Below are positions 37,701 through 49,300 of a DNA stretch of 64,000 nt, piece after piece (the first letter of the stretch is position 1; each line of letters begins with the position of its first letter). Made by a program: the position numbers and the translations under genes. This DNA comes from Gnetum montanum (taxonomy: Eukaryota; Streptophyta; Gnetopsida; Gnetales; Gnetaceae): assembly GCA_015680685.1 (NCBI GenBank), contig MNCI01023383.1:332972-396971 (forward strand). The letters run 5' to 3'. The notes under the pieces were generated by a model. It did no database searches, was not told the origin of the DNA, and saw nothing but the letters and a program-made list of their open reading frames with translations.

Positions 37701-40700
37701 CAAGAGATATCACAGTTTTTGTATCTGTAACGTCATATATTCAAGGATGGACGACCATCCCAACGTTTGGACAACTCCTCCACGATCACATCCAACATGG
37801 AAGAGCAAGTCTAGGTGCCAATACCCAGAACTCTACTCAAATCCACCGCTAGACATCACATTAATTTGAATTTCAGTCACCATCGATCATCTGTGGACAA
37901 GATCTTTGCTAGTCTAGAAACACAAGAGAATGTGTTCCCAAGATTTGTCCTATCTCAAGGATGTTTACCAAGAACACACCATCCAGGCATGCCAACATCA
38001 TCGAGAACACATGGCACCAGTTCAAGAGCATAATGGGCAAGAACATGCCTTGGTTTGTTCGTTACAACACTGTATCACAATTGAAGCGTTTCTCATGAGG
38101 TTTTCAGCAGAATTATACATCAAGGCACAAAGGCCATTTACAACATATAGCAAGGGTGCTTCCAAACAAGTACCAAGAAAACACCATACATCAATCTTGG
38201 CCTTGTCATAGGGTGTGGCATAGGCCTACCACCAGGAGACAACTGAGTCACATAGGCAATACATCCAGCACTTTGGAGTGCATACAACTGAATTGAGAAT
38301 ACCACAAGGGTACATTTCACACACCCAAGGATAGGATTACATTTATATATGAGAACATACATGGTATTTGGGAATGCTACCCAAACCTAAAAGGCTATGG
38401 GACAAACTACCTAAGCCCTTCCTAGGCTGGAAGATTTAGGGCACCAAGAGCATACCATGAAAGAACCATGCTGTTTTGAGAAAAACCTGTCTCTATCACG
38501 AAGCATAAACGATCATCTGTCATTGCACCAATGTCTCAAAAGATTCATGATCTATTGTCGCACTGAACCCACTGCATGGGTAACATCGAATGAAAACGAT
38601 TCGAGACATGAACGCAACCATCGAATACCAAAACACGCCAACTGAGTATCCACCATCCTGCCATAGTGGGACCTCATTGCATTGGCCACTCCTGGGCCAT
38701 CAGTATCTGGCATGGCCAAGGATACCATTTCATGCCATCTGCTAGCCCAATATCTGTAAGGTCTAGGACAGATCACCATCCTCTGTTAGTGCTCCCCTAG
38801 CACTGCTAGGCAAACAAATCATAATGTACCTGCTGATCCATCACAACCAAGGTACTGATAAATCTGCAACCCAATGTTGGGATTCTAAGACCAAATAATC
38901 AATTCATGAAGGTCTCAGGAGCACATATCTTCCCCATAGACATAGTGATTACAGAATCACTTGAGGTCACCACTGGCTACATCTTTGTACCTGTGCTACC
39001 TGCAAACACTGAGACAAAAGCTCAAAAACATAGAAGTTAGCAGGAACACGATTAGCACATCAACCTCATACACAACTATCAAGCACGATCATATACAAAT
39101 TCATATCACTCTTGCACATCATAAAAATCAAGACCTCAGCAACATGCATAGAGATCAATCATGCAAAACATTGATGAAGGAATTAGATCCCCACTCGAAC
39201 AAACGTTTTCATCATGAGACACACCAAGAGAGAGATAGCACACTCTCAAATTTTCAAGATTCATACACAACAATCATTCCCAACAACTAACACTGGCCTC
39301 AACCAGGCCCAAAGTCTCAACACAATCGTATGAATCATGGGCAATAGACAATCGTCATCTCAACCCAACAATAAGATGGAAGACCAAGGTCTATCCAACA
39401 ACCAGTCAACATCAAACCAATTCTCGCAACAATGAGCAACATCACAAAGGATGCATTCACAAGAAGACTCTAATTAAAAGAGGTGCGGTCTCAACAAGAA
39501 CCAACAATAGGATGACCCACACCAGTAGTCTTCGAATCAGAGTGACCAAGAATGTCACCAATCAAAATAGTGATGCCACGAGCCCAAAGGCAACACCANN
39601 NNNNNNNNNNNNNNNNNNNNNNNNNNNNNNNNNNNNNNNNNNNNNNNNNNNNNNNNNNNNNNNNNNNNNNNNNNNNNNNNNNNNNNNNNNNNNNNNNNNN
39701 NNNNNNNNNNNNNNNNNNNNNNNNNNNNNNNNNNNNNNNNNNNNNNNNNNNNNNNNNNNNNNNNNNNNNNNNNNNNNNNNNNNNNNNNNNNNNNNNNNNN
39801 NNNNNNNNNNNNNNNNNNNNNNNNNNNNNNNNNNNNNNNNNNNNNNNNNNNNNNNNNNNNNNNNNNNNNNNNNNNNNNNNNNNNNNNNNNNNNNNNNNNN
39901 NNNNNNNNNNNNNNNNNNNNNNNNNNNNNNNNNNNNNNNNNNNNNNNNNNNNNNNNNNNNNNNNNNNNNNNNNNNNNNNNNNNNNNNNNNNNNNNNNNNN
40001 NNNNNNNNNNNNNNNNNNNNNNNNNNNNNNNNNNNNNNNNNNNNNNNNNNNNNNNNNNNNNNNNNNNNNNNNNNNNNNNNNNNNNNNNNNNNNNNNNNNN
40101 NNNNNNNNNNNNNNNNNNNNNNNNNNNNNNNNNNNNNNNNNNNNNNNNNNNNNNNNNNNNNNNNNNNNNNNNNNNNNNNNNNNNNNNNNNNNNNNNNNNN
40201 NNNNNNNNNNNNNNNNNNNNNNNNNNNNNNNNNNNNNNNNNNNNNNNNNNNNNNNNNNNNNNNNNNNNNNNNNNNNNNNNNNNNNNNNNNNNNNNNNNNN
40301 NNNNNNNNNNNNNNNNNNNNNNNNNNNNNNNNNNNNNNNNNNNNNNNNNNNNNNNNNNNNNNNNNNNNNNNNNNNNNNNNTGGGGAATACGCCTCGAGCA
40401 AGCAAGCATCTCATGAGTGAGTGCAAGCAGAAGCACAGCTTCTTAACGTACATGACAATGCACCTCATGGAGGGTAACCGACTCCAAAACGAGGACCATG
40501 CAAACAAGCACACACACAACCTTGTAGACAACATCGGTGGGAGGGGAGACGATGCACCTACAAGGGGAGGTGCCTCACCCCCAGATCCCTCATGATCTGG
40601 TGCAAGGTGTGGCATGGCACCGCACCAAAACTATCCAGTCTTGTCTGCCTACATATCTACAATCACTGTAGAATCAGGGCCATATAGTTGTCCACGGAGA

Positions 40701-40887
40701 AGAGGGGAATGTAGAGGACTTAGAAGAGAGTTGCAATAGGAGGGTGTCCTATTGCTAGCTTGGTACCACCATGCCGGGGTGGGTTTTGTAACACTTGAGA
40801 ACCACCCGAGGATGCCTCAGAGTCTTCCATGGCCCCCGAACCATGGGGAGAGCCCAAGAGAACCACCACTCTAGGACATTTCTCACA
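34706..40887 (-). mobile_element. Non-autonomous LTR retrotransposon (LARD-like), about 6.2 kb
   Basis: LTRs are at 34706-35288 (583 bp, ends TGTAACAACG...TTTCACA) and about 40296-40887, whose first part lies in the N gap. By eye about 30 differences exist over the roughly 500 aligned bases. The purine-rich complement 'atcctcccccacaaaaag' beside the lower LTR is a PPT on the minus strand, so the element reads right to left. The internal 5.1 kb holds no gag, RT or integrase motif on either strand. Its short ORFs (36235-36627, 36718-37104, 38961-39290) resemble nothing I know. Flanks are GCATA and AAATA, a possible diverged target duplication. Confidence 0.75.
39599..40380. other. Assembly gap (N)
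   Basis: 782 unknown bases, hiding the primer-binding side and about the first 85 bp of the upper LTR of the LARD-like element. Apparent long ORFs across it are artefacts. Confidence 1.
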
Positions 40888-41386
40888 AAATAGCTAAACG
40901 CTTTATCAAGTTTGGTTCTAATGATTCCAATCCCAATCCCAATACCAGGACCGTGTATGCTTCCTTAAAAGCATATCCCAAACTATTCAAAGTATAGATA
41001 CCGCAATCCAGTGATCTCCGGAAAAAAACCGATGGTCCTTAGATTAAACCTACATTTATATAATAAGAAACTCTATATAAGAAACTAGACGTTGATTCTA
41101 ATGATTTGCCAATTTGGATAAATTACCCTTGCGCGGGTGACGAAATCCTGAAAGAAGAAAAACGACATGTGTCCAAAGCTCTATCCATGCGAAACCAAAC
41201 AAACTTCTTATCACAAAAAATGCAGATTGGACATATGCAGGTTCCAAACCAACTTCAGCAATCAAAGCTACATGAGTATTTACAACAACAGAGATTCGAG
41301 TACACGATTGTACGCTGTGCACAGCGTCAGATTCCTCACTCACGAAGAAATCCGAACTCAAAAGAACATCCATGGTTCCCTCTCTA
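40888..41386 (-). other. 3' flank of the helicase-PARP gene
   Basis: This is the interval between the LTR element and the gene's stop codon (41387-41389 on the minus strand). It should contain the 3' UTR. A reading frame begins just after the stop (41373-41098) but has no recognised domain and is taken as 3' UTR by chance. The insertion lies only about 500 bp from the coding end. Confidence 0.5.
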
Positions 41387-44300
41387 TTATTTAAAGTGCA
41401 CTACATATCGAGGAAGCAAAAATTCAGATCGTTTGAAAACCAGAACGTCTTTAGAACCTCCATGAACATAGTCTGAGCCAATGGAACCCACTAGAGCCAG
41501 AGACAGCAGCATCATCCCCTGACCTCCAGAGTAGGGAATAGATATGTCTGGATCCAACGCCGTATAAACTCCGCTACCGTAAGATGATCCGTTTCTGACA
41601 TTAACCCCATCGCCGCCGATCTTAAAACCCTCTTCAATAATATTGTCAATGGCTTCCTTTCTGGTTCCGTGAAAAACCAACATCTCCGTGGAAGCGGTAC
41701 CCATCTGCGACTTCGCTAACTCGTACCGATTTTCCAGAGGTTTGTTAAATATAACATCCACCTGCAGAACCTGCGGCGCCAACAAAATATGTTTTTTTGG
41801 TTAATAAAGAGATTGGAATTTCAAATGGCAAAGGAAGTAAGGAAGGAAAAGAACCTTATGGCTGCTACGGTCGCTTGACATTCTATAGAACTGGGATTCT
41901 GCAATTCTGAAATGGAACTCATTGCTCGTGCTGCCAGAGAAGGTTTCAGAGGGTTTGATGGGGATGCGGGTGAAGTCGTTGGGGAACATGGAGGCGCTCA
42001 GTGGTTTTGGATCGCCCATGAATCTGAAATGCACGATGTAACGCGGAGTTGCTTGCCTTGGATCGTATACCACATATTCGTCATACAGAGTGCCTCCCGA
42101 TCCCCGTCCTCCCCTCATGGAATACAGCGAATCGTATCCTTTCTTTCTCAATTTTTCGGCGTCCATGTCTGGGTAGTCCTTGTTCACCCTGAGTTCATGT
42201 TAGTTTAGTATTGGCGAATAAACTTGGGAGTTGGAATAGGGTTTAAGAAATGGAATTCTTACGTCCATGGCTTGCCCAACAGGACAGCGCACAATAGAAG
42301 CTTATTGCTGTCCTTGGTGTACATTCTCTGTGCACTTTTGCTGGAATCCGTGGCAAAATAACATCCCTGAAATAAACCCACAAACAGATCTGTTGTTTTC
42401 ACTGCGAAAGGAAAAAATAAGTGATGAAAAAAAAAGTTAAAACAGGTATTATTACTCTTCCAAACATGTTGTTCTTGTTTGCAGCAGGCAGACGAAATCC
42501 TTCCTTCGTTATGCCTTCCACGCCTTCGTCACTGGTACCGTGGAATAAGAGTTGAGGTTCTACGTCTGGTTCAATTAGATCACGACGCGCTTCCAAAAAT
42601 TTGATCTCCAATGTTGGATTAAATACCTTTTGGATTCCGGTAACAATAAGGACCATGTTGTGTCCAGGTTGTATGAACTTCTCTGTGCGGTCACGGACCT
42701 GAAATGGGAAATTGGAAATGAACATTAAAAAAAAAAATTTCAAATGATCAGAGGATGAGAAACAAACCATAGGATATAACATCTCATGAAGATTATGATT
42801 ATTCTTAGTCGACAAAATGATGGACCTAAAACACACCTGCATATAGTCTGCTGCTGTGCTTCCACTGCCCGTGAGATCTCTTATTGCCACTGCTGGAGTT
42901 TCTGACTTTAATCTTTTAAGTTCAGCCTCGATGGTTTTCCTGGTCAACTTTATATGCTCAGTTCGCAACTTCTTTTCTTGCTCCTGTTTTGCTTTTTCAA
43001 TTGCAATACAAGTGCCACATTCATTTTTTTCACAGTCCTTGTAGCATTCTAGTTGACATGGATGTCCACATTCTAGAATCTTCCTGCAAGGCTCAAGACA
43101 CTTCAGTTGGGATTTAAATTTCTTCCAGCATAGCACAATTTCCATGTGCCCACAAAGAGCATGCATGTAAACCACCTCCTGCTGGCATGGAACCATGTCT
43201 TCTGTAACTGAACATTTTCGCACTCCCTGATGTCCACACATTTTATAAACGAAATTCACTGTCTCTTTACATTTTGGGTGATTCCCAAAATGACAGGGAG
43301 CATTGCAAGCGTGACCACAATCCATTTGGAAGATGCAAGGTCTTCCACACACATGTATATTGAAGTTATCTGCTTCGTTGTTTGATATAGTGTAAGTTTT
43401 GTCAGGATGCCGTGGGCACTTAAAAGGAATGGCCTCTCCTACACAGTTTTCTTCACTCATGTAATTTAACAATTGTGCCCAGTGTTCCGACCGTTTTGTC
43501 AAAGTTGTCATGTTTCCACACATGTAAAATGCCCCTCTTGCTCTTGACACTGCTACACACATACGATTTCTTTTACCCAAATGTCCTATAATGCTTTTAT
43601 CATTACTCCTCACCAGAGATAAGATAATCACTCTATTTTCGGAACCCTGAAACAATCAATGGAAGACAATTCATCAAGCATCACTATCAACAACTTCAAT
43701 TATGTCACTAAGATATACAAAGATGTAATACCTGAAATCTGTCTATTGTAACCACTTGGACTTTTGGTGAATCAGCATTGTTCAGCATCCTTTTTAACAA
43801 GTTTGCCTAGTTGAACAAAATGGAAATCTACATCATTTGAATTTTGAATCCGACAAAACGCAGAATTAGTTCAGTTTCTACAGGTGATAACCATACCTGC
43901 CCATTGTAAGCACATAGAATTGTCATTTCTTCCGGTACTTGGCCTTCGGATAGCAACCACTGCACAAGAGCAACCACCATTGTTGCCTCACCGCGGTTTG
44001 TGACACTTCGTTTCTCATCTTCCTTATGTGAATGTGACCAAAAATACATGGGTGTTGCCATGCAATCTGGTGATTTGTTTCTTTCGCCTGATACAAAGTG
44101 CTGATTAGTGCGAATTTTGGGGTATATGGGTTTGATCATGGGCACAAACTCCTCTCTCATTCTACTCTGGCACATGAGAGACTGGTAAGGCATCCCATTG
44201 TGCTCTACCAGTCGCTCAAACAATGACACTGCAAAGTCATGCCTGAAAACATTCTCCACATCGAAACGGTAATTATTAGGTTCTCCGTCCTATATCATAA

Positions 44301-47300
44301 TATGAAACCTTAACAGCAACCAGCACAAAAAGCTTTCATCAAAACCCAGCAGTCATCAATGACTTAAACTAAAGTGGAAATTTGAGTCCTGAACAATGTT
44401 TCAAATGGTAAACTTTATACCTTTTCTCCAGTTCATACAACTCTACACTTGGGGATAATTGGTAGTGATCTCCAATTAATATCAAATGCTGAACACTTGG
44501 GCAAATAGCAGCTATTAACTGTGGTTCCAAGACTTCAGCTGCTTCCTCCACAAACACTATTGCAGGCTTCAATGCACTCACAATTTCTTGGTTCATAGCA
44601 ACTCCCTAAAAATACACATGTTGCAAATACAATAATCATAAATAAAAAAAAATTCCAAAAATCCAGTATGAACATAAACAAAAGGATATGAATCCAGTAT
44701 GATTCCAAAAATCTTGAAAAAATAAAATAAAATAAAATGCAAACTATGAATAGTACAACCAAGCGAATATGATTAGCTTTCCTATGATATACTGGATGTC
44801 TTGTGTTCCAACGTTGAACCTATTTCTTGTGAAAAAAAACAAATTTAAATGGAAGTAATATTTATAACCTAGCATACACATTCAACAACTCTCTACATCT
44901 TGCAATAGCTTCAGCATACTTACTGTTACTGTCATACCAACAATTTTTGCTTCTTTCAGAACGTTTAATTTTCGCTTTTTATCAATATCTGCAAGGGCAT
45001 TACAAATATCATCATAGGCTTTCTTTGCCTCTTCTAAGTTTTTTATGGCCTTTTGTCTATTCTTATCCATTATAATCTGGACAAGAATTGCTCTCTGATA
45101 CTGATTCAGTTCCCAAAGCTTTTCATCCATCAACCATTGATGTTGTTCTTTGTATATCTGCAAGGTCATCCAAATTTAAGAACCATTTCAGAACTCGGAT
45201 AATAATGCATGCTAAAAATTTTTACGAAAAGGGAAATCCAGTTACCTCATATAATGTAATTTTCTTAAATCCACCTTTTTTATTTCCAATTTCGGGTTTG
45301 AAAACACAATCCCCTGCTGTTTTGGAATCTTTATCGGTGTCAGCGGTCACAGACAACCCAGCATTAGATGCTTCTTCCTCCCGTTTTGCATCCAAGAATT
45401 GTTCTATCCCTATATTCAGTTCTTCGCTTTCTTCTTGAACTTCATTTGTGCCCTCTATTACGAGGGAATCCAGTAATCCAACAGACGACGGTGGTCGCAG
45501 ACACTCTTTTACATTTTCAAAAATTTCATGCCGGGGTAGCCACTTCTGGAGTGAATCAATGATACTTTTCTTTAGGGGCTTGGCCCCAGGTGAATCAGTA
45601 TTTAAAAATTGGGTCACTGTCATGCCATCAGGAATTAAATTTAAAACCTGCTGACCATACTTTTGGTTCTCAAAGATAAATTCTCTTAATTCAAGATCAT
45701 TCAGTTCTGCAAGGAACGAATCAACATCAAAGAAAGAGCTATCACAGACAAGCTGAATGGCTTTCTCAACATGCACCCGGGCAGCTTCCAATTTTTCTCT
45801 GGTTTCAGTGTACTCTGGAGCGAATTCGTCGTGCTTGCTTACTAAAGCACGCAAATTGAAAACATCGAGGGATTCCTCTGTGCTGCGGCCTCCTACCCTC
45901 ACTAAACCAGTAGGGCAGAACTTAAGACAGCCTAAAAGGAAGTTATCCAGACCTTGGTTTTTGTATGTTATGACTAGGGCAGGTCCCGACGGTAAAGTAT
46001 TTGCAGATAACAGCATTTGCAGTATCTTTGTTCCTATAAAGGTTTTCCCTGCATAAAACGATTACTACTCATACATGCCATAACAAGAAGCAGGAATTGC
46101 ATTTCAATAAGTATTTTCAAAACATTCACTATCACCGTATACCCTAGAAGTTTTCGTTGGAACCCTATAGCCATACATTTTCTATTTTTCATGATCAACC
46201 TACTCATACGAAACCATAAATTGATGAATTATCTAGTTCACTTCGTATGTACATACCTGTGCCTGGAGGACCCTGAATCAAAACCAGTCGGTTTCTTAAA
46301 GCAAGCTTCACAGCCTTAAACTGACTGTCATCTAACACCAGTTTATAACCCGACTTAACCAATGAATCTCCAGCATTAGTCTCAGCTAGAAGTGGATTAG
46401 GTTCTCCAAAAATGCATGACCAATCTACCATGGCTGAGGAATTCTCAAGGTAATCTGGTGGTCTGCATGTCCATCTTGCCATCACAATTTCTTCCAGGAA
46501 GGGAAATTTTGGCCACTCCATTTCCTGCAAACCTCGAAGGACAGGTTCGTATGATTTGTAGAATGAGGGATTCTCCACAATGATAACGCTACCGTTGGTT
46601 GCCAACAAAAGCCTAGCTAAGGATTGACAAACGGAGGCAGATGAATCGGAAGCTATGGATGGTCCTCGAATTATCTCGGCCCAAACCTGAATTTTGTCAT
46701 TCTTATCCTCCGATTTGAAAACTACTGCCCATATTGGACAGTTGAAGCTTAGGCTGTTTCCTTCCTTGCAATCACATGATATGCATATAAGATTTCCCTG
46801 CATTGGAGGGGCATAATTGATATAGCGTTGCTTTCCCTTTTCGCTCTTTAACAATCTCTCTGCGGTCATAACCACTGTAACACCAGGTTGTCGCTCATTG
46901 AACTTGAACCCAACAACAGTGACATTATTCCAAACTTTCATGTCTCTGATATCCAATCTCCCTGTCTTAAGGGCCCTGATTCCTTCCTTCAGAGGCCCAA
47001 AACAATCTTCTCTGAGAAGGCGAAAGTAAGTATCAATGTAGGATTCCACCGACCCGTAACTGCCCTGTTTCCTGACGAAGGGCAGAGGGGTTCGCTCAAA
47101 GTCTCCCACAAGTTCGTCAACAAAAGGAACCAGAGGCATTTCATCCCAATTCACAGCCTCTGAAGAACTATCAGGCATTCCTTTAAAGGACACAGAAATA
47201 AGCTCCACTAACACCCTGCAGAATTTGGCAACAGGAGTGTTTTCTTCCAAGAAGGAAGCCTGCATGCTGGATATCATCATTTTAACCAACTCCGTGCCCA

Positions 47301-48117
47301 TCTCAGGAACATACTTCACCGAGTTCCTCACAAATCCTCCGAACAGAGGCATCAAATCCTCATCGGCAGCGTTGCAGAACCCACAAACATACTCCCCCAG
47401 AATCTTGAGAAACCGGGTTCCTCTGAAAAACCCAAAAAACATCTGAAGCCTTGCTCTGTTGAGTGATGCTTCCGCATGTTTGCAGAGAGAATTGCAGAGC
47501 TCCAGGATGGAGAGGATGATTTCCTTGCAAGGATTCTGGATTGCCAGAACTAGCAAAAACGCAACTGGGCATCTTACTATGGCGGCCAGGACCTCTTCGC
47601 CGCTCGTTTTCTGCAACAGGTTGTCAAGGTATCGAGCAAGCTTCACAGGACTCCTCCTGCAACGAACCAGCCGGGCAAATACGGCCCTCCGAGATTTTGC
47701 CTCGGAATTGCTGCAACCGAACTCTAAAACATCCCCTACCTGCAAATCCAGAAACCCCGTCTGGGTGGTTCCGTATCTGAAATAGATATCTTCCTCCTGC
47801 TGTTGTGACTCAGATAGAAGCTTCATGAACCCAAAACCCTCGCAAAGTTTGATAACTTCTCCCTCCAGATGTTTGCGGAGTCTCCCTATAGGCTTGTTCT
47901 TCGAGTTCATTAATTGATCTGCAAGGGACTTACATGTCCTAGGAACACCATTGTTCCTGGGCTTCTGCATGCACATACCTTTTTTGTTTTTAACATCCTG
48001 CCAATTGCAATTGTTTTCAGAGGGCTCAGTTCTTGCTGTGTCAGTGTGTGATCCACCTAGGCCACCTAGCTCCAAATTTTGCAATTGCTGCGAAATTTGG
48101 CCGCTGTGTTCTTCCAT
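41387..48117 (-). CDS. ZNFX1-like: ZNFX1-like SF1 RNA helicase fused to two PARP catalytic domains
   Basis: Eleven exons: 48117-46257, 46048-45246, 45157-44924, 44605-44421, 44242-43897, 43806-43732, 43646-42837, 42698-42456, 42366-42263, 42188-41855, 41770-41387. All introns are GT-AG, 74-318 bp, with consistent phases; about 1,792 aa. Domains by residue: cold-shock-like 85-152 (GEVIKLCEGFGFM...DIYFRY); armadillo-like and ZNFX1-type region to about 600; Walker A GPPGTGKT 616-623 (split by intron 1); VEEAAE 985-990; GDHYQLSP from 1011; TIDRFQG 1163-1169; VAVSRAR 1199-1205; NFX1-type Cys/His cluster 1268-1381; coiled coil 1382-1415; first PARP with H1491, Y1522 (GCYFA), E1591 (DEYVVYD); second PARP with H1699, Y1734 and Val1774 in place of Glu. 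Family role: RNA silencing and defence helicase; ADP-ribosyl transfer is inferred. The open frame continues upstream to 48321 without an ATG, so an unseen 5' exon is possible. Confidence 0.9.
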
Positions 48118-49300
48118 TATGTTACCAGGACTTGCTTCTGGTGCTGCTGCTGCTGCAGGAAATGAGGGATCAGGCCGTGACCCCAGATTTGAATTGCCTG
48201 CGGAATGGTTGCTGTTTCCCAGTCTCTGCGACGAATTTGACGTCGGTGCTCTCGCTTTTCCGAAGTACGCGTTGTTTACAATTGCACCACAAGTTGCTCT
48301 CCTTGTGGACAATCTTCTTTCTCAGAGCTGGGGACCATTCTCGCAAGCGGCACAGGCGACTTTGTAGCGCATTATGTTTGGATTGCAATGGTAAAAGAAA
48401 TGTTAGATTGAGGGGCATCCATCATCATTGATGGATTTCCTGGCGCTTGATTCATCATTGCCAATCCCCAGGAGCAGTGGTACATGAATTGTTCTCACAC
48501 CAGGCGCCGACCTCTGCTTGATTTCAAGGAGAATCCATGTACCCCTTGAATAGCGGTGGTAAAAATGCTCAAATTGACTTCTTTTGATCATGTCATTATC
48601 CAGCAATAAAACCCTTCGCTAAAATCTTTTATCATTCTCCACCTTCCGCTGTCATTGCACTAACTCTCGCACTGCCGAAAGGACTTGTCTGTAAGTAAAG
48701 CAGACCGCGTCTCTTTTTTCCATCGCTGTTTCTTCGTGGCGAAGCAATTTCCACAAAATTTGGGAAACAAGGAAGGCGCTGTCCCAGAAATCCCGAACCA
48801 GGTGGGAAAGAGGTGAAGGTGCAAGACTTCTGCTTTCAGACCGATATATGAGGAGGAGCTGGAGGCTAAATGTTCTTTGGCTACCAAACCAGAGGGAAAA
48901 AAGAGAATCGGCTGACGATTGACGAACAATGATGAATCATATTTACAATCATGGCAGAAAGGTACGTTTTCGTACGTTAACTAATGATGTGGCATTGGCC
49001 GGCAGAGGTTCCATGGTACAAGATGACATTCCCGCCGAAGCAAAGCTTCACCGACTACACTTTAATGCTTTTGCCCCAGACGCACTCCAAGAGTGGGGAG
49101 GCGAGAGTGGTGCTCATAGTTATCCGTCGTACAGGTACCAGGTTTCCTTCCATTGTTGTAACTATGAAGTTATCTTGTACAGTCACCGTATAGATTTTCA
49201 GAGTTCATCGAAATACCGAATAGTTTGTCACTCGGAAGGCCACATGAAGTATTGTTTTCCTTGTGAACCCTGACATGCACTCTTGCTCACAACAGAAAAC
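48118..49300 (-). promoter_or_regulatory. 5' region and probable promoter of the helicase-PARP gene
   Basis: This should contain the 5' UTR and promoter. An in-frame TGA at 48324-48322 bounds the exon-1 frame. Other-frame ORFs here (48418-48170, 48606-48403 minus; 48929-49273 and 48984-49193 plus) show no recognised domain. The sequence keeps more CpG than the surrounding repeats, consistent with genic DNA. No TATA box was assigned. Confidence 0.4.

Noticed and set aside
39491-40615. Long ORFs of 279-374 codons on both strands
   Set aside because: They span the N gap; almost all codons are unknown, so the length is artificial.
41098-41373. 91-codon minus-strand ORF just after the helicase-PARP stop
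   Set aside because: No recognised domain, it lies in the expected 3' UTR, and the second PARP fold already ends naturally with RYVVHFK.
44535-44762. Hydrophobic minus-strand ORF in the helicase gene
   Set aside because: It is mostly intron 3 (44606-44923); the Phe/Ile-rich peptide is translated intron DNA.
48170-48418. ATG-initiated ORF overlapping exon 1 in another frame
   Set aside because: It does not read into the conserved cold-shock and helicase frame, and no GT-AG junction visibly connects them.
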